Source: Chromatiales bacterium (GTDB lineage Bacteria > Pseudomonadota > Gammaproteobacteria > SZUA-140). From it: a DNA stretch of 35,216 nucleotides. Numbering within the stretch: position 1 is the first letter of the stretch; the number at the start of each line of letters is the position of its first letter. Below the pieces are notes generated by a model. The model made no database searches and was not told where the DNA came from. It was given only the letters and a program-made list of their open reading frames with translations. Positions 1 through 6,708 of this stretch are shown here, in pieces. The stretch is from positions 1 to 35,216 of the forward strand of contig JAITWN010000123.1 in NCBI GenBank assembly GCA_031285245.1. Direction: 5' to 3'. Both the position numbers and the translations under genes were made by a program.

Positions 1-1
1 G

Positions 2-2251
2 GCGGTGATCGGGCGCACGCTGGAAGCGCAGGGCTTTCGTGTCGGCATCATCGCGCAGCCTGATTGGCGCAGTGCGGAGGCGTTCACGGTGCTCGGGCGT
101 CCTAATCTTTTCTTCGGCGTGACCGGTGGCAACATGGATTCCATGGTCAACCGCTACACGTCGGATCGTCGTATTCGCAGCAACGATGCTTATACGCCTG
201 GTGGCGAAGCAGGGCGGCGACCTGATCGCACGGTCATCGTGTATGCGCAGCGCTGCCGTGAAGCCTATGGTGATGTGCCGATCATCGTCGGTGGCATCGA
301 GGCCAGCCTGCGCCGTATCGCGCATTACGATTACTGGTCGGATCAGGTGCGCCGTTCGGTGCTGCTCGATGCGCGTGCTGATCTACTGGTATATGGCAAT
401 GCCGAGCGTCAGGTGCTCGAGATCGCGCATCGCTTGGCCGCGCGTGAGCTGATAACCGCATTGACCGATATTCGCGGCACCGCCTTCGTGCGTAGTGCTG
501 TGCCGGTAGAGTGGATCGAGCTTGATTCGACGCATATCGATATGCCCGGGCCGGTTACGCCGCCGGTTGATCCTTATGCGATGTCAGCAGCGCCGGCATC
601 CTGCGCTGCTGAGAAGAGCGAAACCACGACCGCGGTGCGCGTGGTGCGTATGCAGCGCCACATTGCAAGTCATGATCGCGAGTGCACCGTCGTGCGTCTG
701 CCGGCGTTTGATGCAGTGCGTCATGATCGCGTGCTCTATGCCCACGCTTCGCGCGTCATGCATATGGAGACCAATCCCGGCAATGCCCGCGCGCTGGTGC
801 AGCGTCATGGTGATCGCGAAGTGTGGATCAATCCGCCGCCGATTCCGCTTGCTACGCAAGAGATGGATGCGGTGTTCGATCTGCCATTTCAGCGCTTGCC
901 GCATCCGACGTATGGCGCGGCGAACATTCCCGCGTATGAGATGATTCGTTTTTCGGTCAACATCATGCGCGGCTGTTTCGGTGGCTGCACGTTCTGCTCG
1001 ATCACTGAACATGAAGGACGCATCATCCAGAGCCGTTCGCAGGCGTCGATCCTGCGTGAGATCGAAACCATCCGCGATACGGTGCCGGGTTTTACCGGCG
1101 TGATTTCCGATCTCGGCGGGCCGACGGCGAACATGTATCGCATCGCCTGCAAGAGCAGGGAAGTCGAAGCGGCCTGTCGGCGTCTATCCTGTGTTTATCC
1201 TGATATCTGCTCGAATCTCAATACTGATCATTCCGCGCTCATCGCGCTCTATCGCAAGGCGCGCGCGTTGCCCGGTGTGAAGAAAGTGTTGGTGGCTTCG
1301 GGGCTACGTTATGACCTCGCGGTGCGTTCGCCGGAATACGTCAAAGAGTTGGTGACGCATCACGTCGGCGGTTATCTGAAGATCGCGCCTGAGCACACCG
1401 AGTCAGGCCCGCTGTCGAAGATGATGAAACCGGGCATGGGAGCCTATGACCGCTTCAAGACGCTGTTCGATAAATATTCGAAAGAGGCGGGGAAGGAGCA
1501 ATATCTGATTCCCTATTTCATCGCGGCTCATCCGGGTACGCGCGATGAAGATATGCTTGAGCTCGCGCTTTGGCTCAAGCGCAATGATCTGCGCGCGGAT
1601 CAGGTGCAGACTTTCCTGCCTTCGCCGATGGCGCTTGCGACCACGATGTATCACAGCGAGAAAAATCCGCTGCGCAAAGTGGCGCGTGACAGTGAGGAGG
1701 TTGAGATCCCGAAGGGATTGAAAGTGCGCCGCTTGCACAAGGCGTTTCTGCGCTATCACGATCCGGAGAATTGGCCGCTCTTGCGCGCGGCGTTGCAGCG
1801 CATGGGCCGGGAAGATTTGATCGGCAATGGCAAACGCCATCTCATTCCGTCCTGGCAGCCAGCGGGCACGGGCAAGCCCGTTGACTCACGGTCAGCGGAA
1901 AAAGCCGGGAAAAAGCCTTTTCTGACGCAGCACACCGGCCTGCCGCCGCTGCCGCGTGGTGCAACGCGTGCAAAACCAAATGACGGCGAAGCGCGTTCAA
2001 CGCGAGGACGTGACGAAGGTCGTGTTGGTACTGGCGCAGTATCCCGAGGCACATCGGCGCGCTCGTCTTTTGGCGGTGCGAAGAAGTCCCAAGGCCAGAG
2101 TCGCGATCAGAACCGGAACCAGAATCAGAAGCGCGATGGCAGTGTGCTACGTGCTGAAGATCGGGCGCGTGGGCGCGCTCAAGATCGTCCCCAGAATCGT
2201 CCCCAAAGTCGCACTCAAAGCCGTGTAAAGACGCGAGGCGGCCGTGGCTGA
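2..2251 (+). CDS. ygiQ: YgiQ family radical SAM protein (5' truncated by window edge)
   Basis: The reading frame is open from the first bases, and the visible N-terminus begins inside the family's conserved domain (AVIGRTLEAQGFRVGIIAQP). The true start therefore lies upstream of the window. The radical SAM iron-sulfur motif CxxxCxxC is present as Cys324, Cys328 and Cys331, counted from the codon at 5, within NIMRGCFGGCTFC. The visible 748 residues already match the usual family length of about 740, so the protein carries extra C-terminal sequence. That tail, from roughly residue 630 on, is a low-complexity, very basic stretch rich in R, Q, N, D and G with repeated RxQ/NR units. The biochemical role of YgiQ is not established to my knowledge; radical SAM chemistry is inferred from the motif. 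The stop codon overlaps the start of the next gene, which suggests translational coupling. Confidence 0.93.
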   Translation, partial: AVIGRTLEAQGFRVGIIAQPDWRSAEAFTVLGRPNLFFGVTGGNMDSMVNRYTSDRRIRSNDAYTPGGEAGRRPDRTVIVYAQRCREAYGDVPIIVGGIEASLRRIAHYDYWSDQVRRSVLLDARADLLVYGNAERQVLEIAHRLAARELITALTDIRGTAFVRSAVPVEWIELDSTHIDMPGPVTPPVDPYAMSAAPASCAAEKSETTTAVRVVRMQRHIASHDRECTVVRLPAFDAVRHDRVLYAHASRVMHMETNPGNARALVQRHGDREVWINPPPIPLATQEMDAVFDLPFQRLPHPTYGAANIPAYEMIRFSVNIMRGCFGGCTFCSITEHEGRIIQSRSQASILREIETIRDTVPGFTGVISDLGGPTANMYRIACKSREVEAACRRLSCVYPDICSNLNTDHSALIALYRKARALPGVKKVLVASGLRYDLAVRSPEYVKELVTHHVGGYLKIAPEHTESGPLSKMMKPGMGAYDRFKTLFDKYSKEAGKEQYLIPYFIAAHPGTRDEDMLELALWLKRNDLRADQVQTFLPSPMALATTMYHSEKNPLRKVARDSEEVEIPKGLKVRRLHKAFLRYHDPENWPLLRAALQRMGREDLIGNGKRHLIPSWQPAGTGKPVDSRSAEKAGKKPFLTQHTGLPPLPRGATRAKPNDGEARSTRGRDEGRVGTGAVSRGTSARSSFGGAKKSQGQSRDQNRNQNQKRDGSVLRAEDRARGRAQDRPQNRPQSRTQSRVKTRGGRG

Positions 2252-2675
2252 TCTGCATCCACGGCTGCGTGACGATACGGTGGAAATCGGTAGCCTGTCG
2301 CTATGCCGGTTGCTGCTGATGAAGGACGCCAATTATCCCTGGTTCATTCTGGTGCCGGATCGCGATGGCATCACCGAGATCTATCAACTGAGCGCTGCTG
2401 AGCAGATTCAACTGCTGCGGGAATCTTCACTGCTCGCGCGCGCGATGGCCGAACATTTCCAGCCTGACAAACTCAACATCGCCGCGCTCGGCAATATCGT
2501 TCCGCAGTTGCATGTTCATCATATTGCGCGTTCACGCCGTGATTCGGCGTGGCCAGCGCCGGTGTGGGGCAGGGCAGCGCCGGCGCCTTATCGGGACGCT
2601 GCGCTCAGAGCCATGATCGAGTTTGCAAACGGTGTGCTTGCGATGGCACCGGATGTGTTGAGTGAAAAAATCTGA
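2244..2675 (+). CDS. HIT-like family protein (putative nucleotide hydrolase/transferase)
   Basis: The 143-residue protein has the HIT-superfamily core NIVPQLHVHHIARSRRD at residues 84-100, followed by the WPAPVWG segment found in a proteobacterial HIT-like subgroup. In the triad position the sequence reads Q88-L-H90-V-H92-H93, so the first canonical histidine appears to be glutamine. HIT proteins hydrolyse or transfer nucleotidyl groups, for example dinucleoside polyphosphates or AMP conjugates; the substrate here is unknown. The start is a GTG at 2244 preceded by a GCGAGG-type ribosome binding site inside the end of ygiQ. The 8-base overlap argues for co-transcription with ygiQ. The start and family are well supported; catalytic activity is uncertain because of the altered triad. 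Confidence 0.88.
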   Translation: MADLHPRLRDDTVEIGSLSLCRLLLMKDANYPWFILVPDRDGITEIYQLSAAEQIQLLRESSLLARAMAEHFQPDKLNIAALGNIVPQLHVHHIARSRRDSAWPAPVWGRAAPAPYRDAALRAMIEFANGVLAMAPDVLSEKI

Positions 2676-2680
2676 TCCTC

Positions 2681-2741
2681 GTCATTGCGGGGCGTTAGCC
2701 CCATGGCAATCCATGGCAGCGACATGTCGCCTCGCAATGAC
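2681..2741. repeat. Small palindromic intergenic element (GTCATTGCG family)
   Basis: The element begins GTCATTGCGGGGCG and ends CGCCTCGCAATGAC, so its ends are near-perfect inverted repeats around a core that contains CCATGGCAATCCATGG. Very similar GTCATTGCGAGG palindromes with GCAATCCA cores are dispersed in many bacterial genomes. It sits between the convergent HIT and cNMP-binding genes, only a few bases after the HIT stop. It could act as a bidirectional terminator or RNA-stabilising hairpin, although there is no T tract of the classical kind. Confidence 0.7.
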
Positions 2742-2770
2742 AGGAAGTTTTTCAGCGGATTTGGTAGCGG

Positions 2771-3253
2771 TCAGTAGCGGCCGCGAACCTTCGAGACGTA
2801 ATTCACGAGTTCCTGACTTTCGAGATTCATGCGCATCAGGTTGGTGTGCGTGATGCGAAACAGCGCGCGCATGATTTTGTAAACGATGCGCGGGTGAGCA
2901 TCGAGCATGGCTTCGAAAGCGTCGGGCTTGAGCATGTAGACCGTAGTGTGGCCAATGGCGCGTAGCGTGGCCTTGCGTGGCGTGCGGTCGACGAAGGCGC
3001 GCGTGCCGGCGCATTCGCCGATCTTCATGGTGTAGACCACGAGCTCTTGTCCGAGCACCGTGCCGGTGACCGCCAATTTGCCTTCGATCAGCACGAACAA
3101 GGTATTGTCGGCTTCGTTTTCCTTGACCAGCAGTTCGCCGTCTTCCAGATGGCGCATGCTCATCACGTCAGCAAGGATGCGGCACTCATCAGGCTCCAGC
3201 TCGACTCCCAATGATGACTGGCAGATGCTTTTGTAATCCGGCTTTTCGCTCAT
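2771..3253 (-). CDS. Stand-alone cyclic nucleotide-binding domain protein
   Basis: The 160-residue protein is almost entirely one cNMP-binding (CRP-type) beta-roll: residues 35-115 contain EDGELLVKENEADNTLFVLIEGKL followed by the GECAGTRAFVDRTPRKATLRA phosphate-binding-cassette-like segment. No helix-turn-helix or enzymatic domain follows; the C-terminus is a short helix ending in VSKVRGRY. It is therefore more likely a sensor or regulatory partner than a transcription factor. The start is supported by a GGAGAG ribosome binding site 7 bases upstream. It is the last gene of a minus-strand run copC-copD-msrB-this gene, 91 bases after msrB, so it may belong to that unit or have its own promoter. 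The ligand is unknown; the cassette has T/R/K residues but I cannot tell cAMP from other ligands. Confidence 0.85.
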   Translation of the reverse strand: MSEKPDYKSICQSSLGVELEPDECRILADVMSMRHLEDGELLVKENEADNTLFVLIEGKLAVTGTVLGQELVVYTMKIGECAGTRAFVDRTPRKATLRAIGHTTVYMLKPDAFEAMLDAHPRIVYKIMRALFRITHTNLMRMNLESQELVNYVSKVRGRY

Positions 3254-3344
3254 GCTGATCTCTCCACGCTCGACCGCGTCCAGGGCTTAAGGTTTGCGAT
3301 TTTAATGCACGAACGATGCCGAATGTAAGTCCGCGCAGCTTATT

Positions 3345-3821
3345 TCACCTGTGTTCGAACAGCGCCGCGTACTGACCATAGCCTTCGCGCTCGAGATCTG
3401 CACACGGGATGAAGCGCAGGGCGGCAGAGTTCATGCAGTAGCGCAGGCCGGTTGGCGTCGGCGCGTCGCTGAATACATGTCCGAGGTGGGAGTCGCCGTG
3501 CCGGCTGCGCACTTCGGTGCGTTTCATGAACAAGCGATTGTCGCTGCGTTCGATCAGATTGCCTGGTTCCAGCGGCGCTGCGAAGCTCGGCCAGCCGGTG
3601 CCGGAGTCGAACTTGTCGAGCGACGAAAAGAGTGGTTCGCCGCTCACCACATCGACGTAAATGCCGTCGCGTTTTTCATCCCAGTAGGCATTGTCGAAGG
3701 GCGCTTCGGTGCCTTCGCACTGGGTGATGTCGTACTGGAGTGGCGACAGGGAGCGGCGTAGCTGCGCCTCATCCGGCTTGCGGTATGCGGTGATGGTGGG
3801 TTCTTCTTTGTCGCTGCTCAT
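3345..3821 (-). CDS. msrB: Peptide-methionine (R)-S-oxide reductase MsrB
   Basis: The 158-residue protein carries the MsrB core. YDITQCEGTEAPFDNAYWDEK is followed by SGTGWPSF, then HLGHVFSDAPTPTGLRYCMNSAALRF, which contains the catalytic cysteine in RYC-NSA. The enzyme reduces methionine-R-sulfoxide in proteins, recycled by thioredoxin. The two CxxC pairs that bind zinc in many MsrBs are absent: the first site reads VSGEPLF and the second RSRHGDSHLGH. This is therefore a zinc-free form. Cys35 (TQC) and Cys145 (IPC) are other cysteines that might resolve the sulfenate. The start has a GGCAGGAG ribosome binding site. It lies 54-57 bases downstream of copD on the same strand, which suggests repair of copper-linked oxidative damage, although no signal peptide is visible and the protein is probably cytoplasmic. 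Confidence 0.95.
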   Translation of the reverse strand: MSSDKEEPTITAYRKPDEAQLRRSLSPLQYDITQCEGTEAPFDNAYWDEKRDGIYVDVVSGEPLFSSLDKFDSGTGWPSFAAPLEPGNLIERSDNRLFMKRTEVRSRHGDSHLGHVFSDAPTPTGLRYCMNSAALRFIPCADLEREGYGQYAALFEHR

Positions 3822-3878
3822 GGATGCTCCTGCCGGTGGCCCTGGTTGTTTTTTTATGGCTGACTTTCGCTTGTTTTT

Positions 3879-4823
3879 TTAGTGCGTGGGTGGGTTGGTG
3901 CCGCTCAGCACCGCAGCGCAGGCGAGGACGAATAGAAACAGCGCGGCATCGATGCGCAGCACCCGCTGAAAGTGCGCGAGTGGCGCATCGGCCATTGGCG
4001 ACAACTGCGGCGGACGCGCCCAGGCGCGCACGCGAGGCACGGCGCGCGTGCGATTGTTCAAACCGATCATCATCATGCCGGCAACGAAACACAGCTTCAG
4101 CAGCAGAATCTGGCCGTAAGTGCTGGTCCACAGTGCGGGCAGATTGCCGAGCAGATGCCAGGCGTTATAGATCCCAGTTGCGAGTACGGTGAAGAGCGCG
4201 AGTGCAGCGAGAAGGGAAAGTCGCTGCGCTGATTCGGCGCTGTGCGCAGGCGCAGCCTGGCCGCGACGCATGCCGGGCGCGACGGCGAAGGCATAAACCA
4301 GCACCGTACCGCCCCACAAACAGCCTGCGCTGATGTGCAGTGTGTTGGAAACGGCGAGTGCATCAAAGCCGTTGTCACCGGCATGGCCAGTCGCAGAAAC
4401 GACAAGAGCGAGCAGTACTGCGAGCGCGCCAGTGGCAAGTGCAACCGGCGTACTCGCGCGTTGCCACAGCCAGGCTAGCGCCAGCAGCAACACGGCGGCC
4501 ATGCGTGTCAGCCACCAAGTGCCAAAGCGCGTGCCGCTCAGCACTTGCGGCAATTCCGGCCAGGCCGCGGTCAGCGGCAGCTCGGTGAGGGCAGAGGCGC
4601 GCAGCAGCAGATCCGCGGCGCCACTGAGCAGGGAAAGCGCGATGCCGCACCAGAACCAGCGGCTGAGCCGGTTGGCTTGCCAGTGCGTTCCGCGTTGATT
4701 GGACCCTATGCCGGGGGGCTGCAATCCGAGCCAGGCGGCAGCGACGCCGATAAGCAGGGCGAGACCGAGCAGACCTGCCACGCTCGCCGCGGTGCTGAGA
4801 TTCACGCTGGCATCCACAAGCAT
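3879..4823 (-). CDS. copD: Copper resistance protein CopD family, inner-membrane
   Basis: About 314 residues with eight or so hydrophobic helices. The conserved CopD segments are present: SATGHAGD in the middle, NTLHISAGCLWGGTVLVY, and the C-terminal TGIYNAWHLLGNL...TYGQILLLKL...GLNNR block. CopD proteins are thought to move copper across the inner membrane, working with periplasmic CopC. The ATG at 4823 shares its A with the copC stop codon (TGATG overlap), the classical arrangement for translational coupling. A GTG one codon upstream at 4826 is the alternative start. Conserved His residues in the GHAGD and LHISAG motifs are probable metal ligands by analogy with the family. The downstream gene is msrB. 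Confidence 0.93.
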   Translation of the reverse strand: MLVDASVNLSTAASVAGLLGLALLIGVAAAWLGLQPPGIGSNQRGTHWQANRLSRWFWCGIALSLLSGAADLLLRASALTELPLTAAWPELPQVLSGTRFGTWWLTRMAAVLLLALAWLWQRASTPVALATGALAVLLALVVSATGHAGDNGFDALAVSNTLHISAGCLWGGTVLVYAFAVAPGMRRGQAAPAHSAESAQRLSLLAALALFTVLATGIYNAWHLLGNLPALWTSTYGQILLLKLCFVAGMMMIGLNNRTRAVPRVRAWARPPQLSPMADAPLAHFQRVLRIDAALFLFVLACAAVLSGTNPPTH

Positions 4824-5185
4824 CACTTCACGCTGAAGCTGTAGTCACCGCGCATGCGGTGGCCATCATCTGAAATCACGTTCCAGTGCACTTCATAAGT
4901 GCCGGCGCCAAGGCCCTCGATGAGCTTGGTGCTGAGCTCGCGCTGATCTTCGCTCGTGCTGGTGTCGCCGTCATGAACGAATTTGCCTTCGCTATTGGTG
5001 ACTTTGATGTGGCTGAACTTGGGCTCGATGCGGTTCGAAAACGACAGCGTGATGTTGCCGGGCGCGCTTTCCAGTACCGCATTTTCTTTCGGCGCTGCGC
5101 GCTCAAGGTGAGTGTGCGCCATGGCTGCGAGCGGCGAGAGTAGAAACAGCAGCAGGAATGCCAATGGCTTGATGCGAATGATCAT
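4823..5185 (-). CDS. copC: Periplasmic copper-binding protein CopC
   Basis: The 120-residue protein has a clear Sec signal peptide of about 23 residues ending AAMA, so the mature chain starts with His24 (HTHLERAAPKENAVL). This N-terminal histidine, together with the Asp and His in VISDDGHRMRGDYSF near the C-terminus, matches the Cu(II) site of CopC. No methionine-rich Cu(I) loop is visible, so this looks like the Cu(II)-only type. The fold is a small beta-sandwich that binds periplasmic copper and hands it to CopD. The gene is first in the copC-copD pair and its stop overlaps the copD start. About 80 bases of non-coding sequence lie upstream, before the slp genes. Confidence 0.93.
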   Translation of the reverse strand: MIIRIKPLAFLLLFLLSPLAAMAHTHLERAAPKENAVLESAPGNITLSFSNRIEPKFSHIKVTNSEGKFVHDGDTSTSEDQRELSTKLIEGLGAGTYEVHWNVISDDGHRMRGDYSFSVK

Positions 5186-5264
5186 GTCTTCCTCTTTTAG
5201 GATGCGTTGTTGTGATGGTGAAGTTTTTGCGCTGATCTCATCGTGCTCGGTTTTATGCGCTGGG

Positions 5265-5777
5265 TTAGAGCCCGATGCCTATGCCGAGGCCGAAGTTGAA
5301 ATTCGAATTGCGCCGGCTCGCGCCGCCCTGCGGCCAGAGATGAATCCGGGCGGCTGCGGTGCTGAGTATCGGATAGACGTAGCGAGCGTTGCCGATCTCT
5401 CCTTCGCGCGTGCCGCTCAGCGTGCCAGCAACGGTGATGAGGCGGCCAGGCGCGAAATCGATGGTTTCAAGGAAATCATTGGTTGTCACCATGAAGCGTC
5501 CGAGTGGCGAGCGATCGAGATCGGGCGATTGATCGCGACCCAGCGGGTAAGCGAGGACTTCGATCTCGCTGCCTTGATCGAGATTGGTGGAGGCGACGAT
5601 CAAGCCGCCCCAAAGTAGCCCGCGTCCCTGCATCGTTTGTTCGGCGTGCACGGCATCACGCGGCGCGATGCTGGAATCATAGCTGTCACGATCAAAGCGC
5701 GGACTGTTACTGACGCAGGCGCACAGCACTGCGCCGATGCAGGCGAAGACAAGCGATGGCGTTAGTGTTCTCAGCAC
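5265..5777 (-). CDS. Slp family outer-membrane lipoprotein (copy 1)
   Basis: The 170-residue protein has a lipoprotein signal peptide with Cys21 as the likely lipidated residue (VLCAC). The Slp domain follows: the WGG motif in GRGLLWGGLIVASTNLDQG, EVLAYPLG, GRFMVTT, ITVAGTLSGTREGEIG and YVYPIL. Slp is an outer-membrane lipoprotein in E. coli induced on starvation and in stationary phase; its exact role is unclear. The start is a GTG preceded by GAGGTGAGAAC. It lies 4 bases downstream of a second slp-like gene, so the two are co-transcribed. The C-terminus ends in an unusual glycine/isoleucine-rich GLGIGIGL. Confidence 0.9.
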   Translation of the reverse strand: MLRTLTPSLVFACIGAVLCACVSNSPRFDRDSYDSSIAPRDAVHAEQTMQGRGLLWGGLIVASTNLDQGSEIEVLAYPLGRDQSPDLDRSPLGRFMVTTNDFLETIDFAPGRLITVAGTLSGTREGEIGNARYVYPILSTAAARIHLWPQGGASRRNSNFNFGLGIGIGL

Positions 5778-5781
5778 GTTC

Positions 5782-6381
5782 TCACCTCAATGCGCTAGGG
5801 CGCCTCGGCGTCGGGTCAGGGCGCATCATGGGGGGCCGCTGATACCATCCCCACGGGTAGTAACCCCAGGGATAATAAGCGGGGCCATAAAAATTATGGC
5901 GATACCCTGGCATGGCCGGTGGCACATTGGTGTTGCTGAAGTTGCGCCACAACTGATGCTGACTCACATGCACTACCGGGTAAATGTAGGGGCGCTTGCC
6001 GATCTGCCCGTCGATCTGACCATCGATGGTGCCGAATACCGTGATATCGCGGCCTTCGAAATAGATTGCTGGATCAAGAAAGCCATCGAAGGTGGCGATG
6101 AAGCGACCGAAGCTGCGGTCTTCTTCGCTCGGGCGTCCGCCCCGGTTCAGCGGGCGGGAAAGGATTTCCACGCGCGCGAGATCATCATCGTTTTCGATCG
6201 AGATGATGGTGCCACCCCAGCGCACGCTCGCGCCGACGTGGCCGATGATGTCGGTGCGCGCTTCAGCGATGGAGAGATCGTGAGCTGGTGCGCTTGCGAT
6301 ATCACGCGCAACATTGCTCGCGCATGCCGCTGCCAGCAAGGGCAGAGTGATGATGAAGAGAGTTTTCGATAAGGCATTCAT
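5782..6381 (-). CDS. Slp family outer-membrane lipoprotein (copy 2)
   Basis: The 199-residue lipoprotein begins MNALSKTLFIITLPLLAAAC, with Cys20 as the lipidated residue. It shares the Slp pattern of its neighbour: VRWGGTIISIENDDD, EILSRPLNRGGRPSEEDRS, GRFIATFDGFLDP, ITVFGTIDGQ and PYIYPVV. After the domain comes a C-terminal stretch of about 45 residues rich in Y, W, P and G (YYPWGYYPWGWYQRPP). The start at 6381 is chosen because a GAGGT ribosome binding site lies 11 bases upstream and the signal peptide begins there; a longer in-frame extension to 6447 lacks these features. Gene duplication followed by divergence is the simplest origin of the pair. Confidence 0.9.
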   Translation of the reverse strand: MNALSKTLFIITLPLLAAACASNVARDIASAPAHDLSIAEARTDIIGHVGASVRWGGTIISIENDDDLARVEILSRPLNRGGRPSEEDRSFGRFIATFDGFLDPAIYFEGRDITVFGTIDGQIDGQIGKRPYIYPVVHVSQHQLWRNFSNTNVPPAMPGYRHNFYGPAYYPWGYYPWGWYQRPPMMRPDPTPRRPSALR

Positions 6382-6708
6382 GATCGCGTTGACCTCGATT
6401 GCCTGAGTGGGTTTGCTGCTGCAAAGAGACTGTTCAGAATAGCTCAAGCTGAAATTTCCGAAAACGATTTGTAAGGCTGCTCGTCTGATCCTTGTTTGAT
6501 TCAGCGCGCATTTGAAACGATAGATTGCGGATATTCCTTGTGCCGAGTCTGCGACTTACGTAGAATACGCGCCTTGTCGCGCGGTTTCCCGGTCTTCCGC
6601 GTGATTTTCGTGGTGATCCCGCCTCGAACACCCTAAGCGTTATGAATCCCGCCTAGATGACCGGTCTTCGCCAACGGCGTCGACCTAGGCCAACAGGAGC
6701 CATCCTTC
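6382..6708. other. Intergenic region between divergent slp and rhlE genes
   Basis: This 327-base gap must hold the promoters for the leftward slp pair and the rightward rhlE gene. The rhlE ribosome binding site AGGAG is at 6695-6699, nine bases before the ATG. A direct repeat ATCCCGCCT occurs near 6617 and 6645. I see no convincing -35/-10 pair and no open frame with coding character. The long leader in front of rhlE would be compatible with post-transcriptional control, but nothing in the sequence proves it. Confidence 0.6.
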
